From: Gammaproteobacteria bacterium
GTDB taxonomy: Bacteria > Pseudomonadota > Gammaproteobacteria > Steroidobacterales > Steroidobacteraceae
Reading direction: 5' to 3'
DNA: 11,978 bases
Assembly (NCBI GenBank): GCA_027451085.1
Contig: DAIDKA010000224.1
Coordinates: 1-11,978, forward strand
Part shown: one piece after another, positions 1 through 6,606 of the stretch
Numbering within the stretch: position 1 is the stretch's first letter
Layout: each line of letters starts with the position of its first letter
Position numbers and translations under genes: made by a program
Notes under the pieces: generated by a model
What the model saw: only the letters and a program-made list of their open reading frames with translations
Database searches by the model: none
What the model was told of the DNA's origin: nothing

Positions 1-288
1 GTGGCGCTGGCGCGGGCGCTCGTGCATGAGCCTGACCTGCTGCTGGCGGATGAACCCACGGGCAACCTCGATGAGGTCACCGCCGCGCAGGTGGCGCCGC
101 TGCTGTGCCGACTGGCACGCGAGCGCGGCGCGACGCTGGTGATGGTCACGCATGACCGTGCGCTTGCCGGCAGTCTTGACCGCTGCCTCACCCTGCACGA
201 CGGGCAGTTGCTGGAAGAAGGCCGGCAGGCCGTGGCTGAAGGCGGTGCTGCCGCCGGGCAGATCGGCAGCGCTGCGGCGCCGGGCTGA
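1..288 (+). CDS. ABC transporter ATP-binding protein, C-terminal part (AttE/LolD-like)
   Basis: This is the C-terminal third of an ABC-type ATPase that runs off the left edge, so the first GTG is probably an internal valine. Visible parts are the end of the helical subdomain (ALARALVHEP, which follows the ABC signature in this family), the Walker B and D-loop stretch LLLADEPTGNLD (about residues 13-24) and the switch histidine in MVTHDRAL (about 48-55). Walker A and the LSGGQ signature lie outside the window. The LADEPTGNLD form is typical of the MacB/LolD/FtsE-type ATPases that partner FtsX-fold permeases. The stop shares its last base with the permease start (TGATG, 286-290), so the two are translationally coupled and should form one cytoplasmic-face/membrane complex. 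The last 20 or so residues are Ala/Gly-rich and probably unstructured. The family call is firm; the AttE assignment rests on the neighbours. Confidence 0.9.
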   Translation: MALARALVHEPDLLLADEPTGNLDEVTAAQVAPLLCRLARERGATLVMVTHDRALAGSLDRCLTLHDGQLLEEGRQAVAEGGAAAGQIGSAAAPG

Positions 289-2858
289 TGAGCCTGCTGT
301 GGGCCGCCACCAGCCGGCACCTGCTGCGCCATCCGGCGCAACTGGCGCTGGCGCTCGTGGGTTTGACACTGGGCGTCGCAAGCATCGTCGCGGTGGACAT
401 CGCCACCGGCAGCGCCTCCCGCGCGTTTGAACTGTCGCTGGCGGCGGTGAGCGGACCCGCCACGCACGAGATCAGCGCAGGTCCGGCGGGTGTCGATGAA
501 GATCTTTATGTGCAGCTCGTGCAGCGGGCGCACGTGATCCGCCTGGCCCCCATCGTCGAGGGCTATGTGACGGTGGGCGATGAGGCGCTGCAACTGGTCG
601 GGGTGGACCCGTTGGCGGCGGCGGATTTTTCTGTCCACCCGGCCACGGGCAACCACCGCTCATGGGCGGTGACGGCGCCAAACCTGGATTTTGAGGGGCC
701 GGCACCGGACGAGGGCTCGCTGCGCTCGTGGCTGCTGGGGAACGGGGCAATGCTGGCGCCTGCGACGCTTGCAGGCCTGGGGTTGAAGCCCGGTGATGCG
801 CTGCGCGGCGATGTCGGTGGCCGGCCGTTCGAGGGCCGGGTGATGGGCAGCCTGCCCAAACGTCTCGCCGGTGCCGGCGCATTGCTGCTCACGGACATTG
901 CGACGGCGCAGGAGTGGTTGGGGCTGCCGGGCCGGCTGTCGCGCATCGACATCCAGGCGCCGGCCGGACCGGCTGCGCAGGCTGAACTTGCGCAGTTGCG
1001 GCGGCAGCTGCCACCCGGCGTGACGCTGGCGCCCGCCGCGCGACGGGCGCAGGCCGGTCTTGATATGACGCGCGCTTTCAGCACCAACCTCAAGGCGCTG
1101 GCGTTGCTGGCGCTGCTGGTGGGGCTGTTCCTGGTGTACGGCGCGATGAGCTTTGCCATCGTGCAGCGGCGGCACGAGCTGGGCGTGCTGCGGGCGCTGG
1201 GTGTGCGCCGCTGGGAGATCCTGCGGCTGGTGGTGTTCGAGGTGCTGGCGCTGTCCGTGGCGGGTGCTCTTGCCGGTCTTGCACTCGGCACGCTGATCGC
1301 CCACGGTCTGCTGCACCTGGTGACCCGCACCATCAACGACCTGTACTTCGTGCTGGCGGTGAACGGCGTGAGCCTCGATCCGTTGCAGGTGCTCAAGGCC
1401 CTGGGCGGCGCGCTCGCCGTGGCGCTGGTGGCGGCGCTGATTCCGGCGCTCGAAGCCACGGGCAGTCATCCCGTTCTCGCCCTGCGCCGTTCCGTGCTCG
1501 AAGCGCGCGCCCGGCGCATCGTACGGCTGCTGCCGTGGATGAGCGCAGCGCTGGCGGTGGCTTGTGGTGCGCTGGTCGCAGCTTCGAGCCGCAGCGTGCC
1601 GGCGGGCTTCCTGGCACTGTTCCTGGTCCTGCTGGCGGTGGCTGCGCTGGCGCCGGCGCTGCTGGCCGCCCTGGCGGGAATCGCAGCGCGGGTTGCAGGC
1701 CGGATGACGCCGCTTGGCCGGATAGCGTTGGCGGAAGTGGCGGCCTCCCTGAGCCGCACCGGTGTGGCGGTCGCCGCACTCGCCATGGCGGTCGCGGCGA
1801 TGATCGGCATCAGCGTGATGGTGGACAGCTTCCGCGAGTCCCTGCGCGACTGGCTCGCCCGCACCCTGCAGGCCGATCTGTACGTGGGTGCGCCCGGGCC
1901 CGGATTTAGCCGGCCGGAGCGCTGGATCGATCCGCGCGTCGCCGCGGATCTCGCGCGGGTGCCCGGCGTGGCGCAGGCGGTGGCCTCGCGCCGTGCGGTG
2001 GTGGACTCCCCGTCCGGGCCGGTGCAGGTGGATGCCATGGATTTCAGCCCGGCGATGGCACATGGCACGCAACTGACGCAGGGCGACCCGGCACGTGTGT
2101 GGCCGGCGTTTGCCGCGGGGGAGCTGCTGCTGGCGGAGCCGCTGGCCTACCGGTTGAACCTGCACGCCGGCGGACAGCTCACGCTGATCACAGTCTCGGG
2201 GCCGCGGGCCTTTCGCATCGCCGGGGTGTACCGTGAGTACGGCAATGATCGTGGCAGTGTGCGGCTCGAACGCAGCGCTTATCGGCACTGGTGGCATGAT
2301 GATGCGGTGAGTGCGCTGGCGCTGTATCTCGCGCCCGGGGCGGATCGTGACGCGGTGGTCCGCGCCTTGCGGGCCGCCGTGGCGCGCCGGCAGGCGCTGA
2401 TCATCAACTCCAGCGGCGAAGTGCGCGCCACTTCCATGGACATCTTCGAGCGCACGTTCGTGATCACCCGCGTGCTGGACTGGCTGGCCGCAGCGGTGGC
2501 GGCCATCGGCCTGGTGAGTGCGCTGCTGGCCTGGCAGCTGTCGCGCGCGCATGAACTGGCGCTGTTGCGGGCGGTGGGCCTGTCGCGCCTGGGCGCGGCG
2601 CTGATGATCGAGGCGCAGGCCGGGTTCATGGGGCTCGTGGCGCTGCTGGCGGCATTGCCGGCGGGACTGCTGACAGCGCTGCTGCTGGTGGAGGTGATCA
2701 ATCGCCGCGCCTTCGGCTGGCGCATCGACCTGCACCTGCACGCAGCCCAGTTCGTGAACGCGGTGCTGCTGGCGGCGGGGGCTGCGTTGCTGGCGGGGCT
2801 GTATCCGGCGTGGCGCACCGGGCGGGCGGCGCTGGTTGCGGACCTGCGGGAGGAATGA
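288..2858 (+). CDS. FtsX-fold ABC transporter permease, fused AttF/AttG type
   Basis: An 856-residue inner-membrane permease built as two FtsX-like halves in one chain. Half 1 has an N-terminal membrane segment (about residues 18-40), a periplasmic MacB-PCD-like domain (about 45-260), then membrane segments near 270-292, 315-345 and 368-390. Half 2 follows segments near 415-465, with another near 490-512, a second periplasmic domain (about 515-730) and segments near 732-752, 776-801 and 821-841. Each half carries the coupling sequence that contacts the ATPase: RRHELGVLRALGVRR (about 294-308) and HELALLRAVGLSR (about 755-767). The architecture matches permeases annotated as fused AttF/AttG of the AttEFGH system. 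The fusion gives both membrane halves from one gene, needing only an ATPase dimer. Its ATG overlaps the ATPase stop, and its own stop overlaps the next ATG. The substrate is unknown; such systems generally act on lipids, lipoproteins or the cell envelope. Confidence 0.9.
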   Translation: MSLLWAATSRHLLRHPAQLALALVGLTLGVASIVAVDIATGSASRAFELSLAAVSGPATHEISAGPAGVDEDLYVQLVQRAHVIRLAPIVEGYVTVGDEALQLVGVDPLAAADFSVHPATGNHRSWAVTAPNLDFEGPAPDEGSLRSWLLGNGAMLAPATLAGLGLKPGDALRGDVGGRPFEGRVMGSLPKRLAGAGALLLTDIATAQEWLGLPGRLSRIDIQAPAGPAAQAELAQLRRQLPPGVTLAPAARRAQAGLDMTRAFSTNLKALALLALLVGLFLVYGAMSFAIVQRRHELGVLRALGVRRWEILRLVVFEVLALSVAGALAGLALGTLIAHGLLHLVTRTINDLYFVLAVNGVSLDPLQVLKALGGALAVALVAALIPALEATGSHPVLALRRSVLEARARRIVRLLPWMSAALAVACGALVAASSRSVPAGFLALFLVLLAVAALAPALLAALAGIAARVAGRMTPLGRIALAEVAASLSRTGVAVAALAMAVAAMIGISVMVDSFRESLRDWLARTLQADLYVGAPGPGFSRPERWIDPRVAADLARVPGVAQAVASRRAVVDSPSGPVQVDAMDFSPAMAHGTQLTQGDPARVWPAFAAGELLLAEPLAYRLNLHAGGQLTLITVSGPRAFRIAGVYREYGNDRGSVRLERSAYRHWWHDDAVSALALYLAPGADRDAVVRALRAAVARRQALIINSSGEVRATSMDIFERTFVITRVLDWLAAAVAAIGLVSALLAWQLSRAHELALLRAVGLSRLGAALMIEAQAGFMGLVALLAALPAGLLTALLLVEVINRRAFGWRIDLHLHAAQFVNAVLLAAGAALLAGLYPAWRTGRAALVADLREE

Positions 2859-4129
2859 TGCACGCGGGCTTCAAGGTCCTGCTGCCGGGGTGTGCCGCGC
2901 TGGTGATGGGCTGCACGCTGACACGGGCCAGCGCCGCCCCGCCTGATGGCCTGGGGGTTCTGCGTGGTGGCGCAGCTGATGCCGGTTTTGCGGTGGCGCA
3001 GGGCTCGCGCCAGTTCAAGTTCCCTGCCGACCATGGGCCGCACCCGGATTTCCGCCATGAATGGTGGTACTTCACCGGCAGGCTGCAGGCAGCGGACGGG
3101 GAGCAGTTCGGTTTTGAACTGACGTTCTTCCGGCTCGGCGTGGCGCCGCCGGCAGCGGCTGCACCGTCATCTGCACCGGTCGTACCCGCGGTATCTGATG
3201 CCGCAGCGGGCGGGTCGCGCTGGCGCGCGCGCCAGGTGTATGCGGCGCATTTTGCGATCTCGGATCTCACCCGCGGGCGCTTCCACGCACGTGCTCGTTA
3301 CGCGCGCGATGCCCTCGGGCTGGGTGAGTCCAGGGCCACGCCGCTGTCAGTGCGGGTGCAGGACTGGTCGCTGAAGCAGGTGGCGCCTGCGAGGCCGGTG
3401 GTGGCGGGCGCAGCTGATCGTGACGCCGCTCCGGCCCGCTGGCAGCTGAGGGCCGACGATGGCGCCTATGCCATCGATCTTGGCGCGTTGATCACCGGCA
3501 GGCCGGTGCTCAACGGGATGGCGGGACTGTCCATCAAGGACGATGCGCCAGGCGCGGCCAGTTGGTACTACTCGATGCCAAGACTGCCCTTGAGCGGCAC
3601 CGTGCGCCGCGACGGCAAGACGTTGGCCGTCACGGGCGAGGCCTGGCTCGACCGCGAGTGGGGCAGTGGGGGGCTGGGCCCTGAGCAGCAGGGCTGGGAC
3701 TGGTATGCACTGCAGCTTTCCGACGGCAGCGCGCTCATGTTCTACGGTCTGCGCGATCGCGATGGACGGCCCGATGTGCATAGCGCCGGCACTTTCGTGG
3801 ACCGGGAAGGCGGGGTGCATGCGCTGCGGCTGTCGGACATCAGTGTCACGGTCACCGGCCACTGGGACAGTCCGCGCGGCGGGCGTTATCCGTCGGGCTG
3901 GCGGCTGTCAGTGCCGTCGCAGGCTCTTGCCCTCGACATCACCCCGGTGCTCACCGACCAGGAACTGACCACCCGGCCGCGTTACTGGGAAGGGGCGGTG
4001 GATGCGCGGGGCAGCCGGGCCGGGCAGGCGATCAGCGCTCAGGGCTACGTCGAACTGGTAGGTTATGCACAGGCCCAGGCCCAGGCGACGGCGATGACAC
4101 CCAGCGCAACCGCTCCGGCCAGCCACTGA
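2858..4129 (+). CDS. AttH/CrtC-like lipocalin-domain protein, exported (possible lipoprotein)
   Basis: A 423-residue exported protein of the AttH/hydroxyneurosporene-synthase (CrtC-like, double lipocalin) family. The ATG at 2858 shares its A with the permease stop and is preceded by GGGAGG (2848-2853). An upstream in-frame start at 2810 would lie inside the permease gene. The N-terminus is signal-peptide-like: a lysine, a hydrophobic stretch to about residue 17, then VMGC (16-19), a lipobox-like site; ASA|A just after is an alternative signal peptidase I site. Family signatures are HEWWYFTG (67-74), WLDREWGS (263-270) and WDWYALQLSDG (280-290). The recognisable domain ends at GYVELVGY (396-403). 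The remaining 20 residues are Ala/Gln-rich and are encoded in the overlap with the opposite-strand rhomboid gene. As the third member of a coupled ABC operon it should be the periplasmic or membrane-anchored partner of the exporter. A carotenoid-hydratase role is unlikely, since no carotenoid genes are nearby. Confidence 0.88.
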   Translation: MHAGFKVLLPGCAALVMGCTLTRASAAPPDGLGVLRGGAADAGFAVAQGSRQFKFPADHGPHPDFRHEWWYFTGRLQAADGEQFGFELTFFRLGVAPPAAAAPSSAPVVPAVSDAAAGGSRWRARQVYAAHFAISDLTRGRFHARARYARDALGLGESRATPLSVRVQDWSLKQVAPARPVVAGAADRDAAPARWQLRADDGAYAIDLGALITGRPVLNGMAGLSIKDDAPGAASWYYSMPRLPLSGTVRRDGKTLAVTGEAWLDREWGSGGLGPEQQGWDWYALQLSDGSALMFYGLRDRDGRPDVHSAGTFVDREGGVHALRLSDISVTVTGHWDSPRGGRYPSGWRLSVPSQALALDITPVLTDQELTTRPRYWEGAVDARGSRAGQAISAQGYVELVGYAQAQAQATAMTPSATAPASH

Positions 4130-4953
4130 GGCAGACGAGCGAGGGCGCGAACATGACGGGTGGCGCCCAGTGCGACGCCCACTGCAAAACCCAGCAGGTG
4201 ACCCATCACGTCTGTGTGCTCACCGGAGGTGCCGAGCCATCCGAGCAGCACCACGCCTGCAACCAGAGGCGCCAACCGCGAGGGCCAGCGCAACCACAGG
4301 TGGCGGTGTTCACGCCAGGACCAGGCGGACATCAGCCCCAGCGCAGTGAATACCGCGGTGGAAGCGCCTACCGAACGATAGCCGGGTGCGGCCGCCAGGC
4401 CCTCGATGAGATTGGCGAGACCTGCGCCTAGGACGATGAGCAGCCAGGCCGTGCCGGGGCCAGCGAGCTGGCCGGCAAGCCATCCGAACCAGATGCCGGC
4501 ACCGAGATTGGCGGTGATGTGGGCCGCATCCACATGCAGGGTGAGGGCAGTCCACGCCCGCCACCATTCACCGGACCGCACCCGCGCCGCATCCAGGGTG
4601 CCTGCCTCGAAAGCATCCAGCCGGCCGAAACCTGTGCTGACAGCCGCTGCCACGACGAGCAGCACCAGCGCATAGCCCAGCGCGCCCAGCCAGGCCCCGG
4701 GTCTGGCGGGCCGTGACGGCATCTGCTGCGCTGCCCGGTGCGCAGCCGCGAAACGTAACTGCTCCGCCTGGTACTGCGCCAGCTGGGAGCGCGCTTCGGT
4801 CACCTGGGCTGCCGATACCCACAGCGACCAGCCGCGCCAGGGCAGCACTGGCGCGACTTCATTGGGAATGCCCACGGCGGTCAGCACGAAGGCGCGGCGG
4901 GCGCAGTCGATCCGTCGCAGGGAACGGTGGATTTCGATGGCTTCGTTGAGCAT
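4063..4953 (-). CDS. Rhomboid-family intramembrane serine protease
   Basis: A polytopic inner-membrane protease that cleaves transmembrane substrates. From the ATG at 4953 it has 296 residues. A soluble N-terminal region (about 1-65: IEIHRSLRRIDCARRAFVL, then WSLWVSAAQVTEAR) resembles a DUF2007-like domain. The rhomboid core follows: RSGEWWRAWTALTLH, the HxxxN motif HITAN (145-149), the nucleophile in GASTAVF (Ser198) and the catalytic His in GHLLGF (His252). The residue after the serine is Thr, not the usual Gly. Six or seven hydrophobic segments are evident and the last ends almost at the stop. An in-frame TTG at 5058 would add 35 Pro/Ala-rich residues. Neither start has a clear ribosome binding site; I chose the ATG because the recognisable domain begins there. 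The gene is convergent with attH, overlapping its last 67 bases, and divergent from the Nudix gene. The family call is firm; the substrate is unknown. Confidence 0.86.
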   Translation of the reverse strand: MLNEAIEIHRSLRRIDCARRAFVLTAVGIPNEVAPVLPWRGWSLWVSAAQVTEARSQLAQYQAEQLRFAAAHRAAQQMPSRPARPGAWLGALGYALVLLVVAAAVSTGFGRLDAFEAGTLDAARVRSGEWWRAWTALTLHVDAAHITANLGAGIWFGWLAGQLAGPGTAWLLIVLGAGLANLIEGLAAAPGYRSVGASTAVFTALGLMSAWSWREHRHLWLRWPSRLAPLVAGVVLLGWLGTSGEHTDVMGHLLGFAVGVALGATRHVRALARLPQWLAGAVALGVIAVAWAWACA

Positions 4954-5078
4954 GGCAACCGGTTGCGCCAGGTCGCCGGGAGCGCGGGCAGCGCCGGGCT
5001 CCCGCGCCAGGTCGTTGGCGGGTCCGGTACTGCATGGTGGCGTCGGTATTGGTTTCAATGTCCGGAGCCCTGGTGCAC

Positions 5079-5091
5079 TACAATCCTGCCA
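5079..5091 (+). promoter_or_regulatory. Probable leaderless promoter (-10 box) of the Nudix gene
   Basis: TACAAT at 5079-5084 matches the sigma70 -10 consensus at five of six positions. It ends six bases before the ATG at 5091, which places the expected transcription start at or next to the A of the ATG. No Shine-Dalgarno sequence lies between. A leaderless transcript is the simplest reading. No good -35 hexamer is seen at standard spacing. Confidence 0.5.
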
Positions 5092-5711
5092 TGGACGATC
5101 ACCGCTGGCTGCACTGGGCGCAGCAGCTCCAGGCCATTGCCCAGACCGGCAATCATTTTGCCGTCAACGACTTCGACCGGCAGCGCTACGGCGTGGTGCG
5201 CCAGGTGGCCGCGGAAATGCTGGCCGCCGGCTCCGGCGCGGACCCCAGGGTCATCGAAGGCCTGTTCGCGGCAGAGGATGGTTATGCTACCCCCAGGCTG
5301 GATGTCCGGGCGGCGGTGTTCCGCGACGACCGGGTCCTGCTGGTGAAGGAGCGGGCCGACGGGCTGTGGACCCTGCCGGGCGGCTTTGCCGACGTGGGGG
5401 ACAGCCCCTCGCTGGCAGCCGAGCGCGAGGTAAAGGAGGAAGCCGGGTTCGAGGTCCGCGCCGTGAAGCTTGCCGCACTGTTCGACCGTAACCGCCAGGG
5501 GCATACGCCTTTTCCCTGGCACCAGTGGAAGGTGCTGTTCCTGTGCGAGATCCTGGGTGGGGAGGCCACGCCCAGCATCGAGACTGAGGCGGTGGAATTC
5601 TTCGACCTTGCCGCGCTGCCGCCCCTGTCCCAGGGACGCACCACGGCGCAGCAGGTGCGCCTTATGTTTGAGCACCACCGGGATCGGGCGCGGCCGACTT
5701 CTTTTGATTAG
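5091..5711 (+). CDS. Nudix hydrolase with Nudix_hydro N-terminal domain (YjhB-like ADP-ribose pyrophosphatase family)
   Basis: A 206-residue cytoplasmic hydrolase of nucleoside diphosphates linked to another moiety. The N-terminal helical domain (about 1-60, with LQAIAQTGNHFAVNDFDRQRY) matches the small domain found at the front of this Nudix subfamily. The catalytic domain follows, with the Nudix box from GGFADVGDSP to REVKEEAGF (about residues 102-124). The glutamate normally found seven residues before REUxEE is an Asp here (GDSP), a form I recall as common in this subfamily, so metal-dependent activity is probably retained. The likely substrate class is ADP-ribose or a similar sugar nucleotide; the exact substrate cannot be read from sequence. 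The start at 5091 is chosen because the conserved N-terminal domain begins there and a -10 box sits directly upstream. An in-frame GTG at 5034 would add 19 unconserved residues and bury that box. It is divergent from the rhomboid gene. Confidence 0.9.
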   Translation: MDDHRWLHWAQQLQAIAQTGNHFAVNDFDRQRYGVVRQVAAEMLAAGSGADPRVIEGLFAAEDGYATPRLDVRAAVFRDDRVLLVKERADGLWTLPGGFADVGDSPSLAAEREVKEEAGFEVRAVKLAALFDRNRQGHTPFPWHQWKVLFLCEILGGEATPSIETEAVEFFDLAALPPLSQGRTTAQQVRLMFEHHRDRARPTSFD

Positions 5712-5845
5712 ACCATCGGCGGCGGGATAAGACCCCCCTGCCGGACGGTTTCATCTGTAAAATGGGGTTTCCATACAGGCCCCGGACCCGGCATTCTCAC
5801 CAGCGTTGAACCTCGGCCGGGCGGCGCCATCTATAGACGTTCGTC

Positions 5846-5863
5846 CGGTCCGCCTTGGGACCG
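5846..5863. promoter_or_regulatory. Operator-like palindrome upstream of the MarR gene
   Basis: CGGTCC (5846-5851) and GGACCG (5858-5863) form a perfect 6-bp inverted repeat around a 6-base spacer. It lies about 30 bases before the MarR start codon. The size and place suit a dimeric winged-helix repressor binding its own leader, and autoregulation is common for MarR proteins. No T-tract follows, so it does not look like a terminator. The link to this MarR protein is inference, and no matching copy was found upstream of the methyltransferase gene. Confidence 0.3.
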
Positions 5864-5892
5864 CGGCGCAAATCCATTACGGGAGTGACACA

Positions 5893-6477
5893 GTGGCTGC
5901 CAAGACAAAGGCGCGCAAGACGAATACGAAACGAGCCGTTGCCGCTGCGACGAGGAAAGGGGCAGGTGATCCTTGGTCGGACATCGGCGAGCGCGGCACC
6001 AGCCTGCAGTTCGGGCACTTTCTGACCTTCCAGCTGATCCGCCTGGCGAATGCGGCCAAGTCCAACGTGACCCGCCGCTACCTGGCGGATTTCGGGTTGT
6101 CGGTACCGGAATGGCGCCTCCTGGCCATGACCACCCGCTTCCAGCCAGTGCGCTTTTCCGAGCTCGTGGCCAACAGCAGCATGGACAAGGGCCAGGCCAG
6201 CCGGACCCTGCAGGGCATGATCAAGCGGGGTTATATCGCCACCAAGGCGCCCACCCCTGGGACGCGCAAGGCCGGCGACACCGCCGCGGTGCCCGTGATC
6301 CTCACGGTGACCGCCAAGGGTCGTGCGCTGTACAAGTCGGTGCTGCCGGTGGCGCAGCGCAACCAGGCAAAGCTGTTGCAGAAGCTGACGCGGGATGAGC
6401 GCAAGGTGCTGTACGTCATCCTGAGCAAACTGTTCAGCTACATCGGTCAGGGTGGAGCCGAGGACGGTGATGAATAG
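5893..6477 (+). CDS. MarR-family winged-helix transcriptional regulator
   Basis: A 194-residue DNA-binding regulator. The start is the GTG at 5893, seven bases after GGGAG (5881-5885). An in-frame TTG at 5806 has no ribosome binding site and would add 29 unlikely residues. Residues 1-25 form a Lys/Arg/Ala-rich tail, possibly an extra DNA contact. The dimerisation helices follow (about 36-65), then the winged helix: LSVPEWRLLAMTTR (69-82), RFSELVANSSMDKGQASRTL (87-106) with the recognition helix near 97-111, and a wing at about 115-142. The C-terminal helices (about 150-186) complete the dimer interface. MarR proteins usually repress adjacent genes and are released by small ligands or oxidation. 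The single Cys-type redox switch is not possible, as I see no cysteine in the chain. The obvious candidate targets are its own gene and the lipid-enzyme cluster 129 bases downstream. Confidence 0.9.
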   Translation: MAAKTKARKTNTKRAVAAATRKGAGDPWSDIGERGTSLQFGHFLTFQLIRLANAAKSNVTRRYLADFGLSVPEWRLLAMTTRFQPVRFSELVANSSMDKGQASRTLQGMIKRGYIATKAPTPGTRKAGDTAAVPVILTVTAKGRALYKSVLPVAQRNQAKLLQKLTRDERKVLYVILSKLFSYIGQGGAEDGDE

Positions 6478-6526
6478 CCAGCCGGAGGCAGGTTGCGAGG
6501 CCACCGCCGCCGAGGCTGTGCCCCCC

Positions 6527-6555
6527 CTGACGTCGGGCCGGCTCCCGTGTAGCAT
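6527..6555 (+). promoter_or_regulatory. Candidate sigma70 promoter for the lipid-modification cluster
   Basis: CTGACG (6527-6532, four of six matches to the -35 consensus) and TAGCAT (6550-6555, four of six to the -10) are separated by exactly 17 bases. Transcription would begin near 6562, giving a leader of about 45 bases that includes the strong ribosome binding site at 6593. The -35 overlaps the palindrome GACGTC, which could be part of a regulator site. It would let the methyltransferase cluster be expressed apart from the MarR gene. The matches are moderate, so chance is possible. Confidence 0.35.
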
Positions 6556-6592
6556 GGATGCCCCCAAGAGCGGCCCAGCCGCCTGAACATGC

Positions 6593-6601
6593 AGGAAGGA
6601 G
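6593..6601 (+). promoter_or_regulatory. Strong ribosome binding site setting the methyltransferase start
   Basis: AGGAAGGAG (6593-6601) is an excellent anti-16S match five bases before the GTG at 6607. It shows that GTG is the true start. The ATG at 6589, just upstream and in frame, would place this site inside the coding region and has no ribosome binding site of its own. Confidence 0.65.
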
Positions 6602-6606
6602 CGCGC

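Noticed and set aside
660..2741. Very long minus-strand open frame (693 codons) opposite the permease gene
   Set aside because: Its translation is Gln/Arg/His-rich with no domain, as expected for the antisense shadow of a GC-rich gene; the plus-strand permease has clear FtsX signatures.
4954..5058. 35-residue extension of the rhomboid from a TTG start
   Set aside because: No ribosome binding site is seen and the stretch is Pro/Ala-rich without recognisable conservation; kept only as an alternative because its third codon positions are fairly GC-rich.
5758..5763. TAAAAT as a -10 box for the MarR gene
   Set aside because: No -35-like hexamer is found at 16-18 bases upstream, and the leader would be about 120 bases; other weak hexamers in the same gap are equally good.
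5806..5892. Upstream in-frame TTG start for the MarR gene
   Set aside because: No ribosome binding site precedes it, the extra residues are unnatural, and the GTG at 5893 has a well-placed GGGAG.
5712..5892. Rho-independent terminators after the Nudix gene or elsewhere in the window
   Set aside because: Hairpins such as the one at 5846-5863 lack a following T-run; no convincing stem plus T-tract was found between any genes.
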